64,000 bases of DNA from Oryzomonas sp. (GTDB taxonomy: Bacteria > Desulfobacterota > Desulfuromonadia > Geobacterales > Pseudopelobacteraceae), in assembly GCA_031292255.1 (NCBI GenBank), contig JARLHN010000038.1, forward strand, positions 1 through 64,000, given 5' to 3'. Under the pieces are notes generated by a model. The model had not been told where the DNA came from and ran no database searches. It saw only the letters and a list, made by a program, of their open reading frames with translations. The number at the start of each line of letters is the position of its first letter. The stretch's first letter is position 1. The translations under genes and the position numbers were made by a program. Positions 37,931 to 46,614 of the stretch are shown piece by piece.

Positions 37931-38770
37931 TCAGTTATGACTTTTGGACCGGTGGTTGAAGTAGCGCCGGGCCAGGAAGGCGAGGCTGAAAAAGAGCAGA
38001 TTGAGCAGTACGATCATCGCACTGGTGGGCAGGTTGGCGGCAAACGACAGGAAGATGCCGGCCACGACCGAACACCCCCCCTGAAGGGCCGCAAGGGCGA
38101 CACAGGCCTTGAAACTGCGGGCCAGTTGCAGGGCCGATACCGCCGGCAGGATCAAGAGCGATGAGATCAGCATGATCCCCACCAGCTTCATTGCCAGGAC
38201 GACCGACAGTGCCGTCAACAGCACCAGGACCGAATTGATCGTCGCGGTCCGAATGCCGGAGACACGCGCCAACTCCTCGTCGAAGGCGATGGCGAACAGA
38301 TCGTTGAAAAAAAGGGACAAAAGCAGCAGCACCACGCAGAACAGCACAAAAGCGATGCCGACCTCCTGCGTGGTTATGGACAGGATATTGCCGAACAGGT
38401 AGCTCAGCAGGTCAACGTTGTACCCTCCACCCATGCTTGCCAGGATGATGCCCGCCGAAATTCCCAGTGCCGATACGATGCCTATGGCGCTATCACCACC
38501 CACGCGCGCCTTTTCCGTCAACTTGAGGATACCCAGCGACGAGAGCAGTACGACCGGCAGCGACACCAGCAGTGACGAGGCTGAATAAAGCTTGAGCGAC
38601 AGCGCTATGGCGGTGCCGCCGAAGGTAACATGCGCCAGACCGTCCCCTATCAGGGAAAGCCGTCGCAGCACGAGGAACACGCCCAGCACCGAGCAGAGCA
38701 CGGCAATCAACGTCCCCGCCAGAAGCGCTCGCTGGATAAAACCGTATGAGAGGATTTCAATCACATTCAT
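37931..38770 (-). CDS. znuB: zinc/metal ABC transporter permease ZnuB
   Basis: A 279-residue permease of the ABC-3 family with about eight hydrophobic helices and the conserved LIGDGLAHVTFGGTA near the N-terminus. It should form the inner-membrane channel for Zn(II), or possibly Mn(II), with ZnuC. The ATG overlaps the znuC stop by four bases. No gene for a periplasmic binding protein (ZnuA) follows; the transcript appears to end here. Metal choice is inferred from the Zur-like gene at the head of the operon. Confidence 0.9.
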   Translation of the reverse strand: MNVIEILSYGFIQRALLAGTLIAVLCSVLGVFLVLRRLSLIGDGLAHVTFGGTAIALSLKLYSASSLLVSLPVVLLSSLGILKLTEKARVGGDSAIGIVSALGISAGIILASMGGGYNVDLLSYLFGNILSITTQEVGIAFVLFCVVLLLLSLFFNDLFAIAFDEELARVSGIRTATINSVLVLLTALSVVLAMKLVGIMLISSLLILPAVSALQLARSFKACVALAALQGGCSVVAGIFLSFAANLPTSAMIVLLNLLFFSLAFLARRYFNHRSKSHN

Positions 38771-39528
38771 AGCTTTTCGTGCCGGTGACATATCAAGTGC
38801 TGCGAGTGCTCCCCAAACAGGGCGGACATGTCCGCGGAACGGCAGAACTCCTCGAAATTGCCGTAAAACAGCATTCGCTTGTCCAGATACAGCATCTTCG
38901 AGGCAAATTTTCCCATGGCGCCGGTGTCATGGGTCACCAACAGCACGGTAACCCGCCGGGAACGGTTTATCTCGCCGATCAAGGCGTAAAAACGTTCACG
39001 CATCTCGGGGTCAAGGGCAGCGGTTGGTTCGTCCAGAATCAGGAGATCAGGATTATTGACCAGGGCACGGGCCAGAAGCACGCGCTGTTGTTGACCGCCG
39101 GAAAGTTCACCTATCAATTGAGATCTTATAGCGTAAATATCCAATTGTTCAAGAACTTCATCCACTTTTACCCTATCCGCATGGGTCAGCCGGCGAGGAA
39201 AGCGCTTCAGCGACAACAGGCCCAAGCCAACCGTTTCCGCCACAGTTGCAGGGAATAGGGGGTTGAGCAGATGCAGGCTCTGGGGAAGATACCCGATCCG
39301 GCCCCAGGCGCTGAAACGGTTGCACGGTACGCCGAACAGGGAGGCGCTGCCGTCGCTGATGGCGCACAACCCCATCAGGGCGCGCACAAACGTGCTCTTG
39401 CCGGAGCCGTTGGGACCGACAATACCGACGTAATCGCCCGCCTCGACCGAGATGGTGATATCCTCCAACACCCGGCCCGTCCGATAACTGCAACAGAGCC
39501 GCTCGGTCCTGACTATGCCGTCCGGCAT
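38767..39528 (-). CDS. znuC: zinc/metal ABC transporter ATPase ZnuC
   Basis: A 253-residue ABC ATPase. Walker A GPNGSGKST, signature LSGGQQQRVLLARAL, Walker B LLILDEPTAALDP and switch His in LLVTHDTG are intact. The ATG at 39528 is selected by a strong AGGAGG five bases upstream; it lies inside the end of the Fur-family gene (16-base overlap), so the regulator and transporter are translationally coupled. It powers the ZnuB permease. Confidence 0.92.
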   Translation of the reverse strand: MPDGIVRTERLCCSYRTGRVLEDITISVEAGDYVGIVGPNGSGKSTFVRALMGLCAISDGSASLFGVPCNRFSAWGRIGYLPQSLHLLNPLFPATVAETVGLGLLSLKRFPRRLTHADRVKVDEVLEQLDIYAIRSQLIGELSGGQQQRVLLARALVNNPDLLILDEPTAALDPEMRERFYALIGEINRSRRVTVLLVTHDTGAMGKFASKMLYLDKRMLFYGNFEEFCRSADMSALFGEHSQHLICHRHEKL

Positions 39529-39965
39529 GAGGCCTCCTGGTGCGGACCGCTGCATGCACCGCATACCCCGTTGATCTGAAGGATGTGGGATGTCACGTGC
39601 CCGCCGGAACGCTGGACCGTCTCAAGCGCACCCTCGCCGAGGACGCACTGTTCCAGATCCTCGACCCGCCGACAGGATTCACAGACAAAATGATGGTGGT
39701 GGCCCTGATTGGTACAGAGAAAATAGTACTGCTTTCTGTCGGCCTGGAAGATGCGGGTAATAACGCCGGCCGCAACCAGTTCATCGAGGATGCGGTACAC
39801 GGTGGGAAGCCCGATGCTGGCAACCCTGAGCTTGATACGTTGCCAGACCTCATCGGCAGAGAGGTAGAGCGGCTCGTTTCCCAGGCAGCTCATGACCTCC
39901 AGCCGCTTGGGGGTAATCTTCAGCTTCAGACGCTTAAGAATTGCACGTCCCTGTTCCTTGTCCAT
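39513..39965 (-). CDS. Fur-family regulator, probably Zur
   Basis: A 150-residue Fur-family repressor. A winged helix (about 15-85, with GLPTVYRILDELVAAG) is followed by a dimerisation domain with a His-rich stretch GHHHHFVCESC. A second cysteine pair, CGAC, completes the structural zinc site. It is the first gene of an operon with znuC and znuB, which argues for Zur rather than iron-sensing Fur. A near-perfect palindromic operator lies between positions -18 and -40 relative to its start, so it probably represses itself and the transporter when zinc is ample. The exact metal is inferred. Confidence 0.88.
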   Translation of the reverse strand: MDKEQGRAILKRLKLKITPKRLEVMSCLGNEPLYLSADEVWQRIKLRVASIGLPTVYRILDELVAAGVITRIFQADRKQYYFLCTNQGHHHHFVCESCRRVEDLEQCVLGEGALETVQRSGGHVTSHILQINGVCGACSGPHQEASCRTA

Positions 39966-39982
39966 GAAGGGTTACTCGCGAT

Positions 39983-40005
39983 CAAATGAAAATAATTTTT
40001 ATTTG
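39983..40005. promoter_or_regulatory. Fur/Zur-type operator palindrome
   Basis: A 23-base sequence with ten of eleven arm positions complementary around a central A; the left arm is CAAATGAAAAT and the right arm is ATTTTTATTTG. It is AT-rich, of the size and symmetry of a Fur-family box, and begins 18 bases upstream of the regulator's ATG. Confidence 0.7.
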
Positions 40006-40239
40006 TACCCGCACTTATCCTGTAAGTCAAGAGGAAGCACAATTTATGCTGGATAACAGGTGCATATAAATTAGCAAATAGCGGTATAATCTGATCATAG
40101 ACGGGCTGAAATATTTTATGACGCTGATTCGCAAAAAAATGTTATCAATATTTTTTTAGGATATGCTATTTCAAATCAATGTTACCTCTCTCTTGATGCT
40201 TAGCGACCTTTATCAGCCGATTTCCATGGGGAGGGCATT

Positions 40240-42750
40240 GTGGTGCGCACATCATTCGGCACAAAGGAACGTCGGCAAGTCTTCAAAATTGTAGGGATCT
40301 ACGCCATCTTCAGCTTGCTGTGGATATTTTTGTCCGATTCGGCCCTGGAGCTGTTCGTCAAGGATCCAGCCATCATTGCCCGCATCTCCATCTTCAAGGG
40401 ATTCTTCTTTGTCCTCGTCACCGCAGGGCTTCTGTTTCATCTCATTTCCCGTTACGTCGTCAGCACGCTCGAAGCAAGGCATCAGGGGCGGACGAGTGAA
40501 GAACGATTCCGGACCATCTATGACAACATGCACGACGCAGTTTTCATCAATGATGCCAAGACTGGCAGGTTCATCGATGCCAACCAGACCGCGTGCAGCA
40601 TGTTGGGTTACAGCCGCGAAGAGCTGCTGTCGCTGTCCGTCGGCGATATTAGTCTCGACGTTTCGCCCTACTCCGGCAAGGAGGCGCTGGAATGGCTGAA
40701 TCGTGCGCTGGACGGCACACCGCAGGTATTTGATTGGGTCAGCAAAAGAAAGGATGGAAGCTGTTTCTCGTCGGAGGTTACACTGTGCAAGGTGACCCTT
40801 GATGATAAAGACGCCATCCTGGCCATGGTCCGCGACATATCAGATCGCAGGCGGGCCGAAGAAAGGCTTCGCCTCTCGGAAGAAAAATTTTCCACAGCAT
40901 TTCGTATCTCACCGGATTCAATCAATATCAATCGCCTGGATGACGGCACCTATCTGGAAGTGAACGAAGGCTTCACCGCTATTACCGGCTATCTGCCGGA
41001 AGATGTGGTCGGTAAATCTTCCCTCGCATTGGACGTCTGGGTCAATCCCGAAGAGAGGGCCCGCCTGGTACGTGAAATCGCTGCCCATGGGATTGTACTG
41101 AACCACGAGGCCGAATTCAGAAAAAAGGATGGAACGATCATTGTCGGCCAGATGTCGGCGCGCCGCATCGATATTGAAGGGGTTCCCTGCATCCTCAACA
41201 TTTCCCGGGATATTACGGAGCGCAAACAAGCGGAAAAGTTGCTGCAGGAAAGTGAAAAAACGCTGAGACTCCTCATAGAGGCGATACCTGTGGGGGTCGG
41301 GGTGACGGACGATCACGGGGGCATTGAATATTTGAACAGCAGCTTCGTGAATCGGTTCGGTTACACCATCGACGACGTCCCCACGGTCGATGAATGGTTT
41401 CGAAAGGCCTATCCCGATCCGGCCTACCGCGACCAGATTGTCGCAGAATGGACGAACGACTTGTCGGCAATGGCGGAAGGCATGCAGCCCCCCCCCTTGG
41501 AGGCAAAGATTACCTGCAAAAACGGCACGGTGCGGCATGTCATCATCAACGCCCAATTGATACGCCGTCACACCCTTGCCATTTTCACCGACATCACCGA
41601 GCGCGAGTTCCTCCAACACGAAATCCTGAAGGTGCAAAAACTCGAATCACTTGGGCTCTTGGCCGGAGGGATCGCCCATGATTTCAACAATATCCTCACG
41701 AGCATCCTGGGAAACATCTCCTTTGCACAGATGTTTTTGGACGAGGCGCACAAGGCACGCTCCCCCCTGGAACAGGCGGAAAAGGCGGCGTATCGCGCCG
41801 CTGAACTTGCCGGCCAGTTGTTGACCTTTGCCAAGGGGGGTGATCCGGTCAAGAAGCCGGTTTCGGTGCAACGGCTCGTGGATGAATCGATTTCATTGGT
41901 ATTGCGGGGGACAAAAGTGGTGGCCGCCATCGATATACCCGATGACCTGCACACCATCGAGGCGGATGCGGGCCAGATCAATCAGGCCTTCAACAATATC
42001 GTCATCAATGCAGTACAGGCCATGCCGGGTGGCGGGAGGTTGGCCGTGAAGGCCGAAAATGCCGCGCTGAGCGGCATGAATACCCTGGGACTGGCGCCGG
42101 GGGAATATGTCAAACTGATTTTTTCAGATGAAGGGTGCGGCATCCCGGAGGAAGAGCAGAAGCAGATCTTTGATCCGTATTTCACCACGAAATCCTGCGG
42201 CACGGGGCTGGGGCTTTCCTCGGTTTATTCGATCATCACCAGGCATGGCGGCCATATCTCCGTCAATTCCGGTGCAGGCAAAGGGGCCACCTTCACCATC
42301 TATCTCCCCTCAACCCGGGAGGCGGCGGCAGAGCCCGGCACGGGGCACGACACCGGTGCAACCGCCGATCCGAGCGGCGGTTCCGTGCTTGTCATGGACG
42401 ACGACGAGATGATTCTCAATCTTGCCGGGAATATGCTCCATCTCCTGGGATACCGGGTAACAACCTGCGCCAGCGGCGAAGAGGCGGTTTCACAGTACAA
42501 AACAGCACAGGGATCGGGCATGCCGTTCGATGTCGTCATCATGGACCTTACCGTACCGGGCGGCATGGGAGGCAGGGAGACGGCCAAGAAGATACTCGCA
42601 TTTGATCCGGGGGCGCGCCTGATTGTCTCCAGCGGATACTCCAACGACCCGATCATGGCCCATTACGAAGAATACGGTTTCTGTGGCGCGATGGTCAAAC
42701 CGTATCGGATCAATGAACTTAGGGAGGCGTTGAGGAGGGTTGCCAGGTAG
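40240..42750 (+). CDS. hybrid PAS sensor histidine kinase with receiver domain
   Basis: An 836-residue hybrid kinase. Two N-terminal helices (about 15-35 and 48-72) enclose a short loop. Three PAS domains follow (about 90-205, 215-335, 340-455), the kinase dimerisation helix with His in GGIAHDFNNILTS, an ATPase domain (NIVINAVQAMPGGG, DEGCGIPEE, GTGLGLSSV), and a C-terminal receiver with MDDDE and VIMDLTVPGGMGG. The N-terminal membrane module resembles that of the GGDEF/EAL protein at 10902. The start is GTG (a second GTG follows) with GGGGAGG upstream. The signal and downstream partner are unknown. It faces away from the zinc operon. Confidence 0.92.
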   Translation: MVRTSFGTKERRQVFKIVGIYAIFSLLWIFLSDSALELFVKDPAIIARISIFKGFFFVLVTAGLLFHLISRYVVSTLEARHQGRTSEERFRTIYDNMHDAVFINDAKTGRFIDANQTACSMLGYSREELLSLSVGDISLDVSPYSGKEALEWLNRALDGTPQVFDWVSKRKDGSCFSSEVTLCKVTLDDKDAILAMVRDISDRRRAEERLRLSEEKFSTAFRISPDSININRLDDGTYLEVNEGFTAITGYLPEDVVGKSSLALDVWVNPEERARLVREIAAHGIVLNHEAEFRKKDGTIIVGQMSARRIDIEGVPCILNISRDITERKQAEKLLQESEKTLRLLIEAIPVGVGVTDDHGGIEYLNSSFVNRFGYTIDDVPTVDEWFRKAYPDPAYRDQIVAEWTNDLSAMAEGMQPPPLEAKITCKNGTVRHVIINAQLIRRHTLAIFTDITEREFLQHEILKVQKLESLGLLAGGIAHDFNNILTSILGNISFAQMFLDEAHKARSPLEQAEKAAYRAAELAGQLLTFAKGGDPVKKPVSVQRLVDESISLVLRGTKVVAAIDIPDDLHTIEADAGQINQAFNNIVINAVQAMPGGGRLAVKAENAALSGMNTLGLAPGEYVKLIFSDEGCGIPEEEQKQIFDPYFTTKSCGTGLGLSSVYSIITRHGGHISVNSGAGKGATFTIYLPSTREAAAEPGTGHDTGATADPSGGSVLVMDDDEMILNLAGNMLHLLGYRVTTCASGEEAVSQYKTAQGSGMPFDVVIMDLTVPGGMGGRETAKKILAFDPGARLIVSSGYSNDPIMAHYEEYGFCGAMVKPYRINELREALRRVAR

Positions 42751-42760
42751 GCCTACGTGC

Positions 42761-43678
42761 TTATGAATTCCCTTTTCTCACGATCTCCAGGAAAAAACTT
42801 TCAAGGTCTTTTCGCTTTGTTTCGACGAGCGTGACCTCAACTGAATGATGCCCAGCCAGCGCAATGAATTCATTGAACCCAGCGACCGGTACGAAGTACT
42901 CCACAAAGGTTTCATTTCTGCGCGTGATGTTGAAACCTTTCAGGCTGTCATGTTCCCCCTGACCCAGCCGAGTTTGGACGATGTACCCCTCGATCCCTTT
43001 CCGCACGATATTCTCGACGCTGTCCAAGGCCTCAAGCTGCCCTTTGACGATCACCCCTACCCTGTCGCAGACCTTTTCCACGTCATCGGTGATGTGGGTG
43101 CTGAAGAAGACGCTCTTGCCCCGTTTCTTCAGATCCAGGATGATCTCCTTCACCAGAGCCCTGCCGATGGGATCGAGGCCGCTCATCGGCTCATCCAGGA
43201 TGTACAGATCGGGATCGTGGATCATGGTTTGCGCCAGGCCGACCCGTTGCACCATCCCCTTGCTGTAGCCCCGCATGGGACGCTTGCGGGCGTCCCACAG
43301 CTCAAGGAGCTTCAACGTTTCGTCCGTCCTGCGGGACAAGAGGGCTTCCGGCATCCTGAAGGTCTTGCCCACGAAACGGAGATACTCCTCGGCGGACAGG
43401 TAATCGTAAAAAGCCGGATTTTCAGGCAAAAAACCAACCTTGGTGCGCGAGGCAACGCTTCCGACCGGCTCGCCCATGATGGTTGCCGTGCCGGCTGTCG
43501 GCCGGATCAGCCCCATCAGGCACTTGATGGTCGTGCTCTTGCCGGCGCCGTTGGGACCGAGATAGCCGAAGACCTCGCCGGGAACGATCTGGAGATCCAA
43601 ATTCTTCAGGGCATCCACCCTGGTCATCTTCTTTCCCTTAAATTGCTTACAAAGTCCAGATATATCAATGGCGTTCAT
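42761..43678 (-). CDS. ABC transporter ATP-binding protein (ABC-2 type)
   Basis: A 305-residue ATPase with Walker A GPNGAGKST, the degenerate signature YSKGMVQRVGLAQ, Walker B LYILDEPMSGLDP and switch His in STHITDD, followed by a 90-residue C-terminal extension usual in ABC-2 exporters. The ATG at 43678 has GGAGA six bases upstream; the longer frame is rejected because it runs back into the neighbouring gene. It works with the permease at 44564-45358; the transcript order is permease, TPR protein, ATPase. Related ABC genes lie near the pilin locus in Geobacter. The substrate is unknown. Confidence 0.9.
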   Translation of the reverse strand: MNAIDISGLCKQFKGKKMTRVDALKNLDLQIVPGEVFGYLGPNGAGKSTTIKCLMGLIRPTAGTATIMGEPVGSVASRTKVGFLPENPAFYDYLSAEEYLRFVGKTFRMPEALLSRRTDETLKLLELWDARKRPMRGYSKGMVQRVGLAQTMIHDPDLYILDEPMSGLDPIGRALVKEIILDLKKRGKSVFFSTHITDDVEKVCDRVGVIVKGQLEALDSVENIVRKGIEGYIVQTRLGQGEHDSLKGFNITRRNETFVEYFVPVAGFNEFIALAGHHSVEVTLVETKRKDLESFFLEIVRKGNS

Positions 43679-43679
43679 T

Positions 43680-44567
43680 TTATTCTCCAGTATGTTGCCG
43701 TTTTTCATTCTTGACGCCCGCAAATGCGAACTTGCTCGTGGTTGCCACCTTGCCGTCCGGCTCAAGGTAAAACGTTCCGCCATAGGGATCGACCGGCGGG
43801 GGAACGAGAAAACCGCCTAGAATCAGTTGTTCCACCGTTGTCGGCACTATTCCTTTAGCCTCCTTGAACCTGTCTCGCGCCACCTCGATCCGGTGAACCT
43901 CGCGAAACGCCGTGAGCCGTATGTGGTAGTTCCGTTTCATGGCCTCGTTCGTTTCACCCTTTTCCATGACGGTCAGATAGGCAATGGCAAGCCCGGTCTG
44001 CCCGGATTCCTGCAGGTAACGGCCGGCCAGAAGTCTTGACAGATCGGAACCTGAAAGCTCGCCTGCCTTTTGATAATAGCGGGCTGCCGCTGAATAGTCT
44101 TTCAGGAAGTAGGCACTGTTGAACCCCGCGAAAAAAGGGAGATACCAGTCCCACGTGCGGTATTTCATGCCGTAGTCCATAAGATTGTTGGCGAGTTTGT
44201 ACTGTTTGGCATCCCACGTGAGGAAAGACTGGGCGAAGTAGTAGGCATCCATGTTGTAGGGGTCCAGCTTTACCGCGCCATGGAGAAGTCGCGACATCGC
44301 CGGCAAATCCGGGGGAGCGACGACAACATTGGTCTGCTGTTTCTCGGCAATGCCTCCGTAGTACATGACGGTCTTCATGACCAGCGAGGCTGCGACGAAT
44401 TCCTTTTGATCGGTCGCGAGGTAACGGAGCAGCGTGGCGCTCGGCACATACCCTAGTTTCTCTTCCACCGGTTTTTGTTTCATATAGGCACAGAAGGGTC
44501 CGAGCAAGACCCCATAACATGCCAGACTCAGCAGCATGACAACTGAAGGACGGAGAACTCTGTTCAT
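43680..44567 (-). CDS. exported or membrane-anchored TPR-like protein
   Basis: A 295-residue protein with an N-terminal hydrophobic segment (about 7-28), acting as a signal anchor, and several TPR-like helical pairs (about 75-215). The C-terminal segment, with VPPPVDPYGGTFYLEPDG, resembles the calcium-binding end of GspG-like pseudopilins, though there is no pilin N-terminus. It overlaps the permease stop by four bases and ends one base before the ATPase start, so all three form one unit. It may recruit substrate to the ABC transporter in the periplasm; this is inference. Confidence 0.75.
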   Translation of the reverse strand: MNRVLRPSVVMLLSLACYGVLLGPFCAYMKQKPVEEKLGYVPSATLLRYLATDQKEFVAASLVMKTVMYYGGIAEKQQTNVVVAPPDLPAMSRLLHGAVKLDPYNMDAYYFAQSFLTWDAKQYKLANNLMDYGMKYRTWDWYLPFFAGFNSAYFLKDYSAAARYYQKAGELSGSDLSRLLAGRYLQESGQTGLAIAYLTVMEKGETNEAMKRNYHIRLTAFREVHRIEVARDRFKEAKGIVPTTVEQLILGGFLVPPPVDPYGGTFYLEPDGKVATTSKFAFAGVKNEKRQHTGE

Positions 44568-45358
44568 TTCATCTCTCTCCGTCCCAGAAGGATAGCGCCC
44601 GCCGCCAGCAGTACAGACGTGTAGACGATGAAATAGAGCGCCGTCATCAGCAATCCACTCGCGTTGAGCGGAAGAGCATAGATTGCATTGACCTTTAAAT
44701 CGAATGCGCTCAGATTCGGCAACAGATAATAAAAAAACAAGGCCGCTTGCTTCATAATGGGCGAGATCGCTTTCACCGCAGCAGGCGTGTGCAGGTAATC
44801 ATAGACCTGTTGCGTTATGGAGCCAGCCAGATATGTGCATATCGTTCCGAAAACCGGAAGAAAGAATGAGGTGCTGACCGTGGCTAATAGCATGGAAACC
44901 GCGACCAGCAGGATGTATTTGAGTGTACCATAGAGAATGGAGGCCAAAACCGCGATCCAAAGCACCGGCCGAGCCGGCGGATAGAGGACGGAAGCCACTT
45001 TGATCGCCAGCATTGCCACTCCGCCCAGAAACAACGCCGTTAGTAGCATGAACAGGGCAATACCCAAAAAACGTCCCAACAGATATGCAGTGCGGCTCAG
45101 CGGAAGGCTTAGAATGCTATAGGTGTAGCGCCGCTCAATATCCTTCCAGATCGAGGTCGCCCCCAGAAACACCGCCAACAGGAGCATGATAAACGAAATA
45201 AGCGAGAGTGAAAGGGTAATCGATAATTCCGTTACTTGTCGCATGGAAAGTGATGCGGCCGACGGGATGAAGAGAAAAAGGACGGCAAGCCCCATAATTC
45301 CTTGGAAGATGCGATCGCGGAAGATCCCTTTGAGACTGATGGCCATGATGTTCAACAT
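44564..45358 (-). CDS. ABC-2 type transporter permease
   Basis: A 264-residue integral membrane protein with six hydrophobic helices typical of ABC-2 permeases. The segment WKDIERRYTYSILSLPLSR, between helices 2 and 3, is a common coupling region in this family. The ATG has AGGAG upstream. It is the first gene of a three-gene operon with a TPR protein and the ATPase. The substrate could be a peptide, lipid or glycan; the neighbouring glycosylation cluster suggests but does not prove a surface component. Confidence 0.85.
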   Translation of the reverse strand: MLNIMAISLKGIFRDRIFQGIMGLAVLFLFIPSAASLSMRQVTELSITLSLSLISFIMLLLAVFLGATSIWKDIERRYTYSILSLPLSRTAYLLGRFLGIALFMLLTALFLGGVAMLAIKVASVLYPPARPVLWIAVLASILYGTLKYILLVAVSMLLATVSTSFFLPVFGTICTYLAGSITQQVYDYLHTPAAVKAISPIMKQAALFFYYLLPNLSAFDLKVNAIYALPLNASGLLMTALYFIVYTSVLLAAGAILLGRREMK

Positions 45359-45384
45359 AAATACTCCTGCATGAAATTCGAAAA

Positions 45385-46254
45385 TTATAAAAAAACTTTC
45401 AGCAATGAAGCAGCATCCGCATCATGTTGCAAAAATGTATCAATATGCCTTTGGGCATCCTCCGGCCGGCCCGAGGCGACAAGCGCCCTCACCACCCCGG
45501 CATGACCTTCAAATGACTTCCCATCAAGCTGAACGGCATGGAGAAACGTGGTGATAGCCGTATCAAAATTTTCTTTTTTCAGCTCGTACTCGCCGATCAT
45601 AATAAGTGCATCCAGGTTGTCATCAATTTCAATGAGTTCCCTGCATAGAGCGAGCGCACGTTCAAAGTCACCGTCATCCCAATATGCCGCTGCCTGTTTT
45701 TGCAGGTCGTAAACCTTATCATTGACAGGTTTTCTTTTTGTCAGGATGACATGAATATCACTGACGACATTTATATAATGCCTGATCGCAAATTGCAGCT
45801 CTTTATCCTCTTTGTCCCGCCACTGCGGATCGATTATATAATGGCACTCGGCATCGAAATCAACCGCGATCGGATAATGGTCGAGCTTGTTCATGGCTCG
45901 CCATTCTTTGCTGAAATAAAGAAAAGTCGCCTCCGAAATAGCCCGCAGATGGGTGGGATCTTGCCAGGCCCGAATGCTTGAGTAGTACGGTGCAATGATC
46001 TCGGCCGTTGCCCCAACCTTCATGATACGGTACAATTCATTGGCAAAAGAGATCAAATCCGGGGTGTGCTCGATATAGTGAGAACAAAATATCTCGTCCA
46101 CGCTGCCATCTTCAAAGGGCCAGGGAAATTTTTCCAGATTACAGACGATATCGGCGCCATTCCAGATATCCACTCCCGTGAATCCGTCTTTTTTGTTCTT
46201 GCCGCAGGCGATGTCAAGCCTGACACCCGTTGGCTCATTCGATCTCTTTTTCAT
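45385..46254 (-). CDS. SAM-dependent methyltransferase with C-terminal TPR domain
   Basis: A 289-residue protein. Residues 1-165 are a class I methyltransferase of the kind found in surface-glycan loci (RLDIACGKNKKDGFTGVD, then SHYIEHTPD), although the SAM loop is short. Residues 190-285 form TPR-like repeats ending near DAASLLKVFL. TPRs suggest docking to a protein substrate or to the OGT-like proteins nearby. The start has GAGGTG upstream. It lies in the glycosylation cluster, just downstream of a decayed glycosyltransferase on the same strand. Confidence 0.8.
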   Translation of the reverse strand: MKKRSNEPTGVRLDIACGKNKKDGFTGVDIWNGADIVCNLEKFPWPFEDGSVDEIFCSHYIEHTPDLISFANELYRIMKVGATAEIIAPYYSSIRAWQDPTHLRAISEATFLYFSKEWRAMNKLDHYPIAVDFDAECHYIIDPQWRDKEDKELQFAIRHYINVVSDIHVILTKRKPVNDKVYDLQKQAAAYWDDGDFERALALCRELIEIDDNLDALIMIGEYELKKENFDTAITTFLHAVQLDGKSFEGHAGVVRALVASGRPEDAQRHIDTFLQHDADAASLLKVFL

Positions 46255-46323
46255 TCAGCATGTCACCTCATGAGTTATGTTTCTCAATCTCTTGCGTTCC
46301 AAATCCCTACGATGCCAACACTT

Positions 46324-46576
46324 CTACAACTTAAATTTGTTGTCAACAACTTCTTGCTGATTGCAATGTACAAAATTCGTTCCGTTGAACGGATGCTCAA
46401 ACTCCTCATGGATACATCTTACCCAACCATTATCCCGGTTATGCCCCCAGCCGCAGACCTTTCCCATCATCTTTTGGATAAAGGATCTCATCGGTAAATT
46501 TGAGGCATTGTTCGATATTAAACTTGATAAATCTATAATCATTCGTACAATAGCTGATCACAGTCGTTATGGGCAT
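46324..46576 (-). pseudogene. decayed glycosyltransferase-like gene
   Basis: A good start (ATG at 46576 with GGAG six bases upstream) opens a frame reading VISYCTNDYRFIKFNIEQCL and onward to a stop at 46439. The opening strand and NDYRF resemble the N-terminus of glycosyltransferases common in surface-glycan clusters. A second frame on the same strand stays open to 46324 and reads GWVRCIHEEFEHPFNGTNF, which may be the shifted remainder. The full gene would be several hundred residues, so this is a truncated, frameshifted relic. The remaining bases of the 46255-46614 gap show nothing further. Confidence 0.5.
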
Positions 46577-46614
46577 GTATTGCTCCGTCAAACCTATTGT
46601 GGAGTTCGAGTAAA

